Source of the DNA: Syntrophaceae bacterium UBA5744
Lineage (GTDB): Bacteria; Desulfobacterota; Syntrophia; Syntrophales; UBA2192
Assembly (NCBI GenBank): GCA_002419215.1
Contig: DIFQ01000113.1
Coordinates: forward strand, 746-39,677
DNA length: 38,932 nucleotides
Direction of reading: 5' to 3'
Part shown: in pieces, positions 21,951-29,919 of the stretch
Position numbering within the stretch: position 1 is the first letter of the stretch
Layout: every line of letters begins with the position of its first letter
Notes under the pieces: generated by a model
What the model saw: the letters and a program-made list of their open reading frames with translations, nothing else
Told to the model about the DNA's origin: nothing
The model's database searches: none
Made by a program: the position numbers and the translations under genes

Positions 21951-22541
21951 ATGAAACGGTTGGTGGTTGCACTGAGCCTGCTTCTGCTCGTACTGGGCGC
22001 CGCGCCGGTCCAGGCCGCAACCCCCATCGAAACGGTACGGGCCGAGGTCAACAAGGTGCTCGAGGTGCTGCGCAACAAATCGCTCAAGGAAGAGGTGAAA
22101 CGCGAGAAGCTGCGGGTGATCTACCACGAGATGTTCGACCAGGAGGAGCTCTCGAAATGGTGCCTGGGCCGTAACTGGAACAAGCTCAGCGAAGCCCAGC
22201 GCAAGGAGTTCCTGCCGCTGTTCCAGCAGGTCCTGGAAAAGACCTACGGCGATCGGATCCTCGCCTACTCCGACGAGAAGATCGTCTTCGACAGGGAAGT
22301 GCCGATCGCGAACAACCGGGTCGAGGTGCAGACGCGGGCCATCACCAAATCGAAGGAAGTCCCGATGAACTACCGGGTCTTCAAGAACAAGAGCGGGACG
22401 TGGAAATGCTATGACATCGTCGTGGAGAACGTGAGCCTCGTGATGAACTACCGCTCGCAGTTCAACGAGATCCTCGCCAAGGGAACGCCCGATGAGTTGC
22501 TCGAGATCCTCCGGAAAAAGGTGAAAGGCCAGAAAACCTGA
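21951..22541 (+). CDS. mlaC: Mla periplasmic phospholipid-binding protein MlaC
   Basis: The start at 21951 has AGGAAG at a good distance; an in-frame ATG at 21933, overlapping the mlaD stop, is a possible alternative. Either gives a signal peptide ending PVQAA. The 196-residue protein has MlaC/Ttg2D features: MFDQEELSKWCLGRNWNKLSEAQRKEF, DREVPIANNRVEV and VENVSLVMNYRSQFNEIL. It shuttles phospholipid through the periplasm between MlaA and MlaFED. Confidence 0.93.
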   Translation: MKRLVVALSLLLLVLGAAPVQAATPIETVRAEVNKVLEVLRNKSLKEEVKREKLRVIYHEMFDQEELSKWCLGRNWNKLSEAQRKEFLPLFQQVLEKTYGDRILAYSDEKIVFDREVPIANNRVEVQTRAITKSKEVPMNYRVFKNKSGTWKCYDIVVENVSLVMNYRSQFNEILAKGTPDELLEILRKKVKGQKT

Positions 22542-22544
22542 TCC

Positions 22545-23507
22545 ATGAAATTCCTCTCACTCGCCCTCGCGCTTTGCGCATCCGCCATGGTGGGCTGCGC
22601 CCACGGCCCGCAGGCCCTGTCTGAACCAGTGCCCGGCTTGCCCGCGACGGCGGCCGTGGCCTCCTATTCGCTGGAGCAGCACCCTGCAGCCCTTCAACTG
22701 GCCAAGGACGAGACAACCTCGCCCGCGGCAGCCGACGAGCCCGAAGAAAAGTCCGAAGGCGACGAGGACGATTTCGACTACGGGATGGAGGATGTCCCCA
22801 CTGCCGAGCAGGTGACGATCGCAGATCCATGGGAGCCCTTCAACCGGGCCATGTTCACCTTCAACGACCGGCTGTACTTCTGGGTCCTGAAGCCCGTGGC
22901 TGAGGGATACAGCGCCGTTTTGCCCGAGCCCGCGAGGGTGAGCGTGGGCAATTTCTTCTCGAACCTCCGATCTCCCATCCGGCTCGTCAACTGCCTGCTG
23001 CAGGCCAATTTCATCGGCGCCGCCACGGAACTGTTCCGCTTCATGCTCAACAGCACAATCGGGCTGGCGGGCCTGTTCGATCCGGCAGGGGGCGAGGAGA
23101 TCGGCCTCGTGAGGCAGGACGAGGACTTCGGCCAGACTCTCGGTTCCTACGGGGTCGGCCAGGGGTTCTACATCGTCTGGCCGTTCCTCGGGCCTTCGAG
23201 CCCCCGGGACACCGTGGGCATGATCGGGGACTACTTCTCCTACCCGATTTCCTATCTCGACCCCTGGTATGTGTGGATCGGCGTCCGGGGGTACCAGGCG
23301 ATCAACGACACCTCTCTGCAGATCGGCGACTATGAGGCGATCAAGGACGCCGCCATCGATCCCTACCTGTCCGTCCGCAATGCCTACATCCAGTACCGGC
23401 AGAAAAAGGTCGAGGAGAAGGGCACGATCGGCAAGTCCGAACCCGACATCCCCGGTCTGGGAACCCCGGCGCGCGGCGTGGGACCGGAGGCTGCTCCGCA
23501 GAAGTGA
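22545..23507 (+). CDS. mlaA: Mla outer-membrane lipoprotein MlaA (VacJ)
   Basis: The ATG at 22545 follows mlaC by 3 nt. Residues 1-18 are a lipoprotein signal (lipobox MVGC, Cys18). An acidic linker (EEKSEGDEDD) precedes the VacJ domain: DPWEPFNRAMFTFNDRLYFWVLKPVAEGY, NFFSNLRSPIRLVNCLLQ, FRFMLNSTIGLAGLFDPA, EDFGQTLGSYGVGQGFYIVWPFLGPSSPRD (shown in parts). MlaA removes misplaced phospholipid from the outer leaflet. The linker of about 75 residues is longer than in E. coli MlaA. It ends the mla operon. Confidence 0.95.
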   Translation: MKFLSLALALCASAMVGCAHGPQALSEPVPGLPATAAVASYSLEQHPAALQLAKDETTSPAAADEPEEKSEGDEDDFDYGMEDVPTAEQVTIADPWEPFNRAMFTFNDRLYFWVLKPVAEGYSAVLPEPARVSVGNFFSNLRSPIRLVNCLLQANFIGAATELFRFMLNSTIGLAGLFDPAGGEEIGLVRQDEDFGQTLGSYGVGQGFYIVWPFLGPSSPRDTVGMIGDYFSYPISYLDPWYVWIGVRGYQAINDTSLQIGDYEAIKDAAIDPYLSVRNAYIQYRQKKVEEKGTIGKSEPDIPGLGTPARGVGPEAAPQK

Positions 23508-23566
23508 TGAAGTGACAGAAGTATAGGGTCATCGCGAGCCGAGCCCTTAGCAAACCCTTTCCTTAA

Positions 23567-23606
23567 TCTCCCTCTCCCTTGAGGGGAGAGGGTCGGGGTG
23601 AGGGTG
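23567..23606 (-). repeat. 40-bp GC-rich palindromic element, right copy
   Basis: This is an exact reverse complement of 20153-20192, lying 60 nt after mlaA. It may serve as a transcript end or stability hairpin for the mla mRNA. Confidence 0.88.
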
Positions 23607-23696
23607 GATTTTCTGATGCGTGGCGATCTACGTTTGAGAAAAATTCCCCTATGGCAACCACCTGACCGCTGCCCCGCTCAACCTGCCGTAATAGAA

Positions 23697-23723
23697 AAGG
23701 CGCAACTTGTGAAGTTGCGCCTT
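23697..23723. terminator. Terminator hairpin beside the tRNA fragment
   Basis: AAGGCGCAACTT (23697-23708), loop GTG, AAGTTGCGCCTT (23712-23723) is a perfect 12-bp stem. On the minus strand it is followed by CTATTA and lies just downstream of the tRNA 3' end at 23736, so it is most likely the terminator of that former tRNA gene. Confidence 0.82.
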
Positions 23724-23731
23724 CTTCCGTC

Positions 23732-23752
23732 TACATGGAGCCGATGTGGGGA
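23732..23752. repeat. 21-bp direct repeat, left copy (possible att site)
   Basis: The 21 bp TACATGGAGCCGATGTGGGG + A recur identically at 28524-28544, covering the 3' end of the tRNA fragment. Together they bound a more AT-rich 4.8-kb segment, as expected for attachment-site repeats. Confidence 0.6.
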
Positions 23753-23769
23753 TTCGAACCCCAGACCTG
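23736..23769 (-). pseudogene. 3' fragment of a tRNA gene (T-arm, acceptor strand, CCA)
   Basis: On the minus strand the sequence has a T-stem/loop TGGGG-TTCGAAT-CCCCA, an acceptor strand CATCGGC, discriminator T and encoded CCA. The matching 5' half (GCCGATG acceptor, D-arm, anticodon) is absent: bases above 23770 do not fold as tRNA. This is what remains at one end when an element inserts in a tRNA 3' end. U73 suggests Gly or Cys type, but the identity cannot be fixed. Confidence 0.7.
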
Positions 23770-24068
23770 CTGTACTCGAATCGTAACACTACCGGCTTGA
23801 CATCATCGAGGTTGTTTTCTCAAAGGTTACAGTGAGTTGCCCTTGAGTTTTTTTCTTGTCCGACTTCAGCCCTCCTCTTGGTTCCAACCGCTGTTTCTTC
23901 AAAATGTGTGTAAGAAGTGTGTAAGATGTGCGTAAGTGGACCCGATCGTTTTGTCAAGGGAAACATGCAAAGAGTAATGTCAAGGTATCCCTCGCCCATC
24001 TTGTAAGCCTATTGCCTTTTCTCTTGTCACACCCAGATAAAATGGGTATCAACAACCCTGCGTGTACT
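23770..24068. other. Intergenic region with TGTGTAAG repeats; no gene seen
   Basis: TGTGTAAG-type units repeat at 23906-23935 (TGTGTGTAAG, AGTGTGTAAG, TGTGCGTAAG) and recur near 28410-28432 and 28661-28680, near both ends of the 4.8-kb segment. They could be recombinase arm sites. GTTTTGTCAAGGGAAACATG at 23948-23967 recurs at 26306-26325 with one mismatch. Confidence 0.5.
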
Positions 24069-25172
24069 ATGAAGAACAAATCCTTCGAGTTCAATATGAG
24101 AGAACTGGCTGGGTCGATGGGTGATTTCGGGACACTGTTCCCATTGGCCATAGGCTACATCTATGTCTGCGGTCTAAACCCGGCTGGTTTTCTTATCATG
24201 ATGGGGCTGGCAAACATAGCGACCGGCCTTATTTACCGCCTTCCAATGCCCATAGAACCCATGAAAGTGCTTGCTGTTGTTGCCATAGCTCAGAGCTGGA
24301 CTCCCTCCATGATTTACGCATCGGGTTTCGGTATGGGCGTGATCTGGATCATCTTTGCAATAACGGGCCTTGTAGATTGGATGGCCAGAGTGACCCCTCC
24401 TTCTGTAGTCAGGGGCATCCAGGCAGCGCTCGGGGTGCTGCTGGCGATAGAAGCCGTCAAGTTGCTTTCGGGTGGCTGGGCGCTCGGCATTGCTTCCATC
24501 GTAATCGTTCTTGCATTGCGGGACAATCGATATGCCCCTGCTGCGGTTGTTCTGATGATTCTTGGGATGGCGGTCATGTTCGCAGAAGGACGATTCCAGA
24601 ACATCGCAGCCCCTGGTTTCAGCCTTCCTCCAATCACTACATTCACCATCCAGGAGGTCTGGGACACATTACTTCTGGCAGGTTTCGCCCAGATCCCTCT
24701 GACCATCACGAATGCAACGATCGCGACGGCGGCGCTCATCAAAGTTTATTGGCCGGATAAACCCGTGACTGCCAAGAAGCTTTCCTGGAATCAGGGAATC
24801 ATGAATGCGGTGTTACCTTTCTTCGGCGGGATGCCAATGTGCCACGGTGCAGGTGGGTTGGCAGGGCAGTACTATTTCGGTGCACGTACAGGCGGTACAA
24901 ACATCATCGAAGGTCTCATTGAAGTTTCTCTTGGGTTGTTCCTGTCAGCGTCAATCGCTGGACTCTTTTCTGTATTTCCCGCAGCCATTGTAGGCGCAAT
25001 GATGTTCATGGTCGGAATCGAACTCACGAAGTTCGTGAAGGATGTTCACATTGGGAAGGATATGATTCCCCTGTTCATAACATTGATCATTTCCGTATCA
25101 ACAAACATGGCGTATGGCTTCTTGGCAGGTCTTGCCAGCCATCACTTGATTTCACTGTTTTCAAAAAGGTGA
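24069..25172 (+). CDS. MOT1-type molybdate/sulfate transporter (SulP superfamily)
   Basis: From the ATG at 24069 the protein has 367 residues and about 10 membrane helices. MOT1 signatures are present: GDFGTLFPLAIGY near the N-terminus, PIEPMKVLAVVAIAQ, TITNATIATAALI and MCHGAGGLAGQYYFGARTGG. These proteins take up molybdate in plants and many bacteria annotate them as putative sulfate/molybdate transporters. No clear RBS is seen; ATG 24042 is an alternative, while the frame beyond that is too polar to be the real N-terminus. Codon use is more AT-rich than in the mla genes, and it sits alone between a tRNA fragment and a transposase, suggesting transfer. Confidence 0.85.
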   Translation: MKNKSFEFNMRELAGSMGDFGTLFPLAIGYIYVCGLNPAGFLIMMGLANIATGLIYRLPMPIEPMKVLAVVAIAQSWTPSMIYASGFGMGVIWIIFAITGLVDWMARVTPPSVVRGIQAALGVLLAIEAVKLLSGGWALGIASIVIVLALRDNRYAPAAVVLMILGMAVMFAEGRFQNIAAPGFSLPPITTFTIQEVWDTLLLAGFAQIPLTITNATIATAALIKVYWPDKPVTAKKLSWNQGIMNAVLPFFGGMPMCHGAGGLAGQYYFGARTGGTNIIEGLIEVSLGLFLSASIAGLFSVFPAAIVGAMMFMVGIELTKFVKDVHIGKDMIPLFITLIISVSTNMAYGFLAGLASHHLISLFSKR

Positions 25173-25364
25173 AATAGAGTTGGAAAAAGTATCGTAGATT
25201 TTCGAGAGGGCATTCTCATACTACCCATCCTCATTTCCCCCCGTACCCCACTTGTTCTTTACGGCTGGACATCTCATGATCTGAAGCAACGATCTGCCGA
25301 CAGGCGATACTGAGATTGGCGGGGAAAAGAGCAGGGTCAAAAAGAGCAAAAAGAGCAAAAAGAT

Positions 25365-26274
25365 GGTCAGGTCTTGAATTATCAGTTATCTTTCGCACCC
25401 TTGATGATCTTGCTCACGGTCGTGTAATGAATCCCCAGGAATCTGCCAATCGCGCTGAGGGTATAACCGTATTGAACATGCGCAACAACGATCGCCCTGT
25501 TTCTTTCATAACGTCCGGTCCCATGGAAGAGTTCCTTTAGCTCCGGCCTGTCGGCGTATCGTTGAATGCGTGGAACTTCTGCAAGGGTATCGGAACCCTG
25601 GATCAGACTCTTCATCTCCAGGACGAACGGATCATCCCCCAGGTAGATTTGCCCCTTGAGATGATCCCACGGTCTCCCCTTCGACGGGCCAGCCAGGACA
25701 AATTCCCGATAGTGCTTCTGTGCGGTCTTGCGCTTCTTTGCAAAGTGCGAAAGCACCCAATCCACTGCCAGATATTCGGGAACATCCGTAAACCCGGCGG
25801 TCGCCTTGTAGCTGCTCCAGGTCCACGCCTCCGGTGTCTCTACAGCTTTGGCCCGGACGGGGTTCAACACCACGTACCGACACAGCTCCAGCAAATAACT
25901 CTCCTTCTCCACAACGATGGCTTTATATCGCCCCTGGAAGACGTGACCAGGCTTGCGGTGCCTCCGATTGAATCTCTGGGTGTAAACTCCGTTGAGTTGC
26001 CGCATACCCCGGCTGAGATTGCCCTCGGGGGTCTCGACAACCAGATGATAGTGATTATTCATCAGGCAATAGGCATGGCAGAGCCAATGGAACCGGGACA
26101 CAATGGAAGCCAGGACGTCAAGAAACAGCACCCGATCAATATCATCATAGAAGATCGCACGGCGGGCATCCCCACGGGAGGTGACATGGTAAACGGCACC
26201 AGGATACTCTATGCGCAGCGGGCGAGACATGAGTGCCATCTATCACAGTATAAGCGATAATTCAAGACCTGACC
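25365..26274. mobile_element. RAYT-type (Y1 transposase) element with 19-bp inverted ends
   Basis: GGTCAGGTCTTGAATTATC at 25365-25383 and its exact reverse complement at 26256-26274 flank a Y1 transposase gene. The 910-bp unit is complete. Just outside the right end, TGACCCCATCGTGCTG occurs twice in tandem. Confidence 0.85.
25382..26230 (-). CDS. REP-associated tyrosine transposase (TnpA_REP / Y1 family)
   Basis: The protein (282 residues from ATG 26230; 285 from ATG 26239) starts MSRPLRIEYPGAVYHVTSRG, the standard RAYT N-terminus. The HUH motif is H60YH62 in CLMNNHYHLVV, and the catalytic Tyr is Y83 in LNGVYTQRFNR, followed by KPGHVFQGRYKA. The C-terminal part (YGYTLSAIGRFLGIHYTTVSK) is a helix-turn-helix extension. 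Such enzymes cut single-stranded DNA at REP-like hairpins and mobilise them. The gene fills the element between perfect 19-bp inverted ends, its stop codon lying inside the left end. All catalytic residues are present, so it may be active. Confidence 0.92.
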   Translation of the reverse strand: MSRPLRIEYPGAVYHVTSRGDARRAIFYDDIDRVLFLDVLASIVSRFHWLCHAYCLMNNHYHLVVETPEGNLSRGMRQLNGVYTQRFNRRHRKPGHVFQGRYKAIVVEKESYLLELCRYVVLNPVRAKAVETPEAWTWSSYKATAGFTDVPEYLAVDWVLSHFAKKRKTAQKHYREFVLAGPSKGRPWDHLKGQIYLGDDPFVLEMKSLIQGSDTLAEVPRIQRYADRPELKELFHGTGRYERNRAIVVAHVQYGYTLSAIGRFLGIHYTTVSKIIKGAKDN

Positions 26275-26808
26275 CCATCGTGCTGTGACCCCATCGTGCT
26301 GGATGGTTTTGTCAACGGAAACATGGGAAAAGTGCTTCCTGAAATCGTGTTATCAGCTCTTCTATTGAGAATGCCACCTTTCAGACGTAAATCGTGCACT
26401 TGTGTTAGTAGCAGACCTGACATCTCATAGCCCATTTATCTCCTTGACTCCCCTAGTAATTAAGAGCATATTTTCCCAAAATGCCCCCGTCCGAAACTCA
26501 TCAATTCAACCATTTCCCCTCTTACCTTCTGGAATGCCGTATGTCGATGTGTACTCTGAAGCTGCCCATGTGACTGGCCCCAGTGGGACTCATGGTTTCT
26601 TTGGGGTTATTCTTGTCTGCCTGTCTTGAATTGTTTCTACCTATCAAAAATCATCTAACTATTCGCAAAAGAGAGGAAGCGGCTATCATTTCGAGAGAGG
26701 CCATTTCTCTTGGTGCTGTTGATATTGACCTTTAGCCGACCTGTATCCCGTGTAGAAAGTCTCGACCTTTTTCTCAACTTAACATTCAGAATGTTTAAGG
26801 AGGCAGCC
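26275..26808 (+). other. Intergenic region between the RAYT element and tctC-like gene; no gene seen
   Basis: Of the 534 nt, the left end holds a tandem 16-nt repeat (TGACCCCATCGTGCTG) and GTTTTGTCAACGGAAACATG (26306-26325), a near-copy of 23948-23967. The rest is AT-rich with short open frames of poor quality. No clear promoter was found. Confidence 0.5.
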
Positions 26809-27774
26809 ATGAGAATTGCAAGACTGGTTATGGTCTTTTGTATCATTTCTTGTTTTGCCGGGGCCGTGTTTGCTCAGGACTACCCGGCCAAGCCGGTTAA
26901 GGTCATCGTTCCATTTACAGCAGGAAGTGCAACGGACATCATTGCCCGAACGGTATGTCAAAAGCTCTCCGGGCTTTGGAACCAACCCGTGGTGGTAGAG
27001 AACGTCACTACCGCGGGTATTCCTGCGGCAACGGATATGGTTGCAAAGGCACCGAAGGACGGGTACACCCTGCTTATAACTGGCTCAACATACGCAGTGC
27101 TCCCATTTCTTTATGCGAAACTGCCGTTCGACCCGTTAAAGGATCTCATCGAGATTGCTTTCCTTGCCTCACAGCCCTTCGTTCTTGTGACGAGCCCGTC
27201 TTCGGGGTTTAAAACTGTCGCTGATTTGATTGCGGCTGCGAAGGCAAAGCCCGCTCAGCTAAAATATGGCGCGGCCGGCACAGGAAGCGGCAATCATTTC
27301 GCCGCGGAGAGATTCAACATGGAGGCGGGCATCAAAGCGACCTACGTCGTCTATCAGGGAGGGCCTGAGGTGAACGCTGCCACGATGAGCGGTCAGATTA
27401 CATACTGGTTTGCGCCGTTGGCCATTGCACTCAAACCAATCCAGGAGGGCAAGCTCGTTGCACTTGGCGTAACCAGCTCCAAGCGCAATGACAAACTGCC
27501 GTTGGTGCCGACAATAGCAGAAGCTGGCATTGCGGGTTACGAGGAAAGCAATTGGTGGGGCATTTGGGCTCCTGCTGGCATTCCCGCCCCTGTAGCAGAC
27601 ATGCTTGCGAAAGATGTGACGCGAGTCCTTTCCTCTCCGGATTTGCGTGATGAATTTGCCAAGCGGGGGTACGAACCGAAGAGTATGACGTCAGCTGAAT
27701 TCACGCGTTTCGTGCGCAATGGGATGGAATCCGCAGCCGTTATCTCAAAAAAAGCCGGGATTAAGCCTCAATAG
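26809..27774 (+). CDS. TctC/Bug-family periplasmic binding protein, orphan
   Basis: The ATG at 26809 has AAGGAGG 6 nt upstream. The 321-residue protein has a signal peptide (MRIARLVMVFCIISCFAGAVFAQ) and Bug/TctC features: YPAKPVKVIVPFTAGSATDIIAR, VENVTTAGIPAATDMVAKAPKDGYTLL and KYGAAGTGSGNHFAAERF (usual family text 'P.G..GS..H'). These bind carboxylates or other small acids for tripartite tricarboxylate (TTT) transporters. No tctA or tctB membrane gene is near, so it must work with distant permeases or act as a sensor. A strong hairpin at 27810-27835 ends the transcript. Confidence 0.9.
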   Translation: MRIARLVMVFCIISCFAGAVFAQDYPAKPVKVIVPFTAGSATDIIARTVCQKLSGLWNQPVVVENVTTAGIPAATDMVAKAPKDGYTLLITGSTYAVLPFLYAKLPFDPLKDLIEIAFLASQPFVLVTSPSSGFKTVADLIAAAKAKPAQLKYGAAGTGSGNHFAAERFNMEAGIKATYVVYQGGPEVNAATMSGQITYWFAPLAIALKPIQEGKLVALGVTSSKRNDKLPLVPTIAEAGIAGYEESNWWGIWAPAGIPAPVADMLAKDVTRVLSSPDLRDEFAKRGYEPKSMTSAEFTRFVRNGMESAAVISKKAGIKPQ

Positions 27775-27809
27775 TCGAACCAACTAGAATTACAACCGTC
27801 AGCAAAAGG

Positions 27810-27835
27810 AGGCAGGGTCAGAAATGACCCTGCCT
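27810..27835 (+). terminator. Terminator after the tctC-like gene
   Basis: AGGCAGGGTCA (27810-27820), loop GAAA, TGACCCTGCCT (27825-27835) is a perfect 11-bp stem with a stable tetraloop. It follows the stop by 35 nt. Only a short T-rich tail is present. Confidence 0.75.
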
Positions 27836-27979
27836 TATCCATTTCATTCGCAAATGTTCACCCTGTCAGACTTGATAACGTGCAGACTCGTAGGTGAAAG
27901 AGCTGGGGAAATACTATAAATTTTTGAGAGTGTGTCGCCCAGCGGTCCCTGCAGTTTCCCCCCATAGGGTGGTCTCATC

Positions 27980-28159
27980 TCATAGACTCTTGAAGTTTGA
28001 TTTCTTCAGGTTTTCGATTTCCTCCTTGAGTTCACGAACCTGCCGTCTCAAATCCTCCACCTCATCATAGTGTCCACCCTGCATCGGAAAATTACGACTG
28101 TTGAAGTAAAGGGCTAGCACGATTATCACGAAGAAGATGAGACCCAGCACTGGCAACAT
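27980..28159 (-). CDS. Small membrane protein with C-terminal coiled coil (59 aa)
   Basis: On the minus strand an ATG at 28159, with GGAGG and GGAG stretches upstream, opens a 59-codon frame. Residues 3-18 (PVLGLIFFVIIVLALY) form one membrane helix; residues 33-54 (EVEDLRRQVRELKEEIENLK) are a heptad coiled coil. The layout is that of PspB-like or small membrane-anchored scaffold proteins, but no specific family is recognised. The clean composition, RBS and structured layout make it a real gene despite its size. It is convergent with the tctC-like gene and sits inside the AT-rich segment. Confidence 0.65.
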   Translation of the reverse strand: MLPVLGLIFFVIIVLALYFNSRNFPMQGGHYDEVEDLRRQVRELKEEIENLKKSNFKSL

Positions 28160-28483
28160 GAGGCTCCAACCTCCAATCAGATAGCCACTCCATCACATGT
28201 TCCGCTTTCCCGGGTGAACTCGGACAAGCCGGGGAAGAAGTCCGCATAATGTACCTCAACTCGCTCTTTCCGACAATCCCCTGCCAGTCAACGGGGGTTC
28301 TGAGTTTGCGAAAGCTGCATGCGGCTGAGTTGCTCTGTTTGACCGGGGGCGCGTCCCGCAGGCCCCGCCCTGTGGGCGGGGAGCTTCACTTTACTCGGAT
28401 TCGAACAAAATGCGTGTAAGAAGCGTGAAGTCCATAAAGAGGACTGTGGCGAGTCCGACAGGCGTGAAGGGCAACTTCTTGAA

Positions 28484-28516
28484 AAAAAGGGGGATTGACC
28501 TTTAAGCCAACCCCCT
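28484..28516 (-). terminator. Minus-strand terminator beside the second tRNA-end fragment
   Basis: On the minus strand GGGGG (complement of 28511-28515) pairs with CCCCC about 20 nt on, followed by a run of 7 T. It stands in the same position relative to the 21-bp repeat as the hairpin at 23697-23723 does on the left. Confidence 0.6.
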
Positions 28517-28523
28517 CGATGCG

Positions 28524-28544
28524 TACATGGAGCCGATGTGGGGA
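28524..28544. repeat. 21-bp direct repeat, right copy (possible att site)
   Basis: Identical over 21 bp to 23732-23752; on the minus strand it reads as the last bases of a tRNA (CCCCACATCGGCTCCA). The T-loop seen in the left copy is missing here, so it is a shorter remnant. Confidence 0.6.
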
Positions 28545-28705
28545 GGGGAGAACGGTTCCTTCATCACAAGTCGGCTTGGCGTTTCTCGCTTATTTTTCTA
28601 AGGCTTATCTTCTGTTGCAGAGATTCGATTCTCCGCCTTTCTTCCCTCCAAAAATCGTTTGTGTGTAACCAAGTGTGTAACTCATGGGGTAGCAGAAGTC
28701 AATAA

Positions 28706-29482
28706 TTAACGCTCATAGGGAACAATATTCAAAGAAAAACTGTTGCTGCTGACTACGGCTTCACAAATCTCGACGGGTCGATTTCGCTTCTCAATCCATC
28801 TCAAGACCTCATCTCTATCTTCCTGTGACATTCTCGCACCAAGAATGACCCCAGTTAATAATTCTGGAGGAAACCGCTTCTCTCCAAAACCTTTCTTATT
28901 GTCAATAATTCTCCATTCCTGCTCATAGTCCCAAGCTTTAGCCTTTGTGAAAAGGAGAGCTTCAACGTCCGTCGAATTAAATGGTCCGACACCGACACTG
29001 ACTTTAGGATAACCTACCGAGTATTTGACTTGTTGAGCGCGCCCAAAGAAGGAGGAATTACTTATGCCTGAGAACCTCAAACACAAACCAGTGTGACCTG
29101 CCGCGTAATGCGACCAAAGAAGAATGTTCTTATCTGTCGCAGAAAGCGAGAGTACCCCGAGTTTATTAACAGAGTCTTGCGTTTTTCCCGTGGTTTTCTT
29201 CATAACCTCTTTTAAGTCACGTTGCCGAAAATCATCACGAGCCTTTGTCCTCCTTCCCGCACGGGCAAGGTCTGGTCTTAACCTATGCATCGACTGTTCG
29301 TATCTTTTCCGCAGTTCAGAAAGAGAGGTAGGTTGAAAGTGGACCTTGCAGTCAAACGGGTCATTAAAAGAGGAAGGTGAAGCAAAATACAAAACTGAAT
29401 CCGTCAAAATCCGCTGCGTGTATTCTCTGTGCTTATTTTCCAGATGTCGATAACGATATAAATACTCTGGCTCATTAGTCAT
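28706..29482 (-). CDS. DUF2971 family protein
   Basis: The start at 29482 is preferred for its GGAGGGGG box; the frame extends to 29533. The 258-residue protein has the DUF2971 pattern: LYRYRHLE near the start, LYFASPSSFNDPFDC, GVLSLSATDKNILLWSHYAAGHTGLCLRF (in parts), VKYSVGYP, KAKAWDYEQEWRII. Family members are soluble, of unknown biochemical role, and are often found in mobile or defence-associated regions. Here it lies between the tRNA-fragment repeat and a serine recombinase, consistent with accessory cargo. Confidence 0.85.
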   Translation of the reverse strand: MTNEPEYLYRYRHLENKHREYTQRILTDSVLYFASPSSFNDPFDCKVHFQPTSLSELRKRYEQSMHRLRPDLARAGRRTKARDDFRQRDLKEVMKKTTGKTQDSVNKLGVLSLSATDKNILLWSHYAAGHTGLCLRFSGISNSSFFGRAQQVKYSVGYPKVSVGVGPFNSTDVEALLFTKAKAWDYEQEWRIIDNKKGFGEKRFPPELLTGVILGARMSQEDRDEVLRWIEKRNRPVEICEAVVSSNSFSLNIVPYER

Positions 29483-29919
29483 CGCTTCCCCCTCCACATG
29501 AGTTATGTGAAAAAGTCCAGCAACGGAATACATCGCATTTATTCATATCGTTCCCGTGATATTTTCGCATCACATATTTTTCGAAAGGGTATTCGCGCAC
29601 ATGAGAAACCGCCTTTCCCCCATAGGGGGCAGGGGGTCGGACTCAAAGCTCGACCTGCTATTACATTGGGCGAACCGACTTTCATATATGCAGTTGCCGC
29701 AGTCTGAACAATCGGTCTCGTCTTCAACAGTTCCCTTCCAGTCTCATTTACGGTGGATGAGCAACCTTTAAGTCACGCTCGTCGGTCTCAGCCTGTCCTC
29801 ACAATCAATAAGACAAAGGGTTTTTTAAAGTTTCCTCTTGCATTGTCCGATTCCTTATGGTATCAATCTGCGTAAGGTTCCTAACGTGATTTGATACTCT
29901 TAGAGAAAGGACACTGCAA
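29483..29919. other. Intergenic region before the serine recombinase; no gene seen
   Basis: AT-rich, with a palindrome CCCCC-ATA-GGGGG at 29617-29629 followed by CAGGGGG. A T-run (29819-29824) lies about 95 nt before the recombinase. No convincing frame or promoter was found. Recombinase crossover sites could lie here. Confidence 0.45.

Larger units (their letters stand above)
28160..28705. other. Intergenic region with second tRNA-end fragment; no gene seen
   Basis: The stretch has a GC-rich hairpin (CCCCGCCC TGT GGGCGGGG near 28368-28386), TGTGTAAG-like units near 28410 and 28661, a minus-strand terminator near 28484-28516 and the 21-bp repeat at 28524-28544. It reads as the eroded junction of an integrative element rather than coding sequence. 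Confidence 0.5.

Noticed and set aside
23598..23786. ORF of 62 codons across the terminator and tRNA fragment
   Set aside because: It runs through a perfect terminator hairpin and a tRNA T-arm, both better explanations of the sequence.
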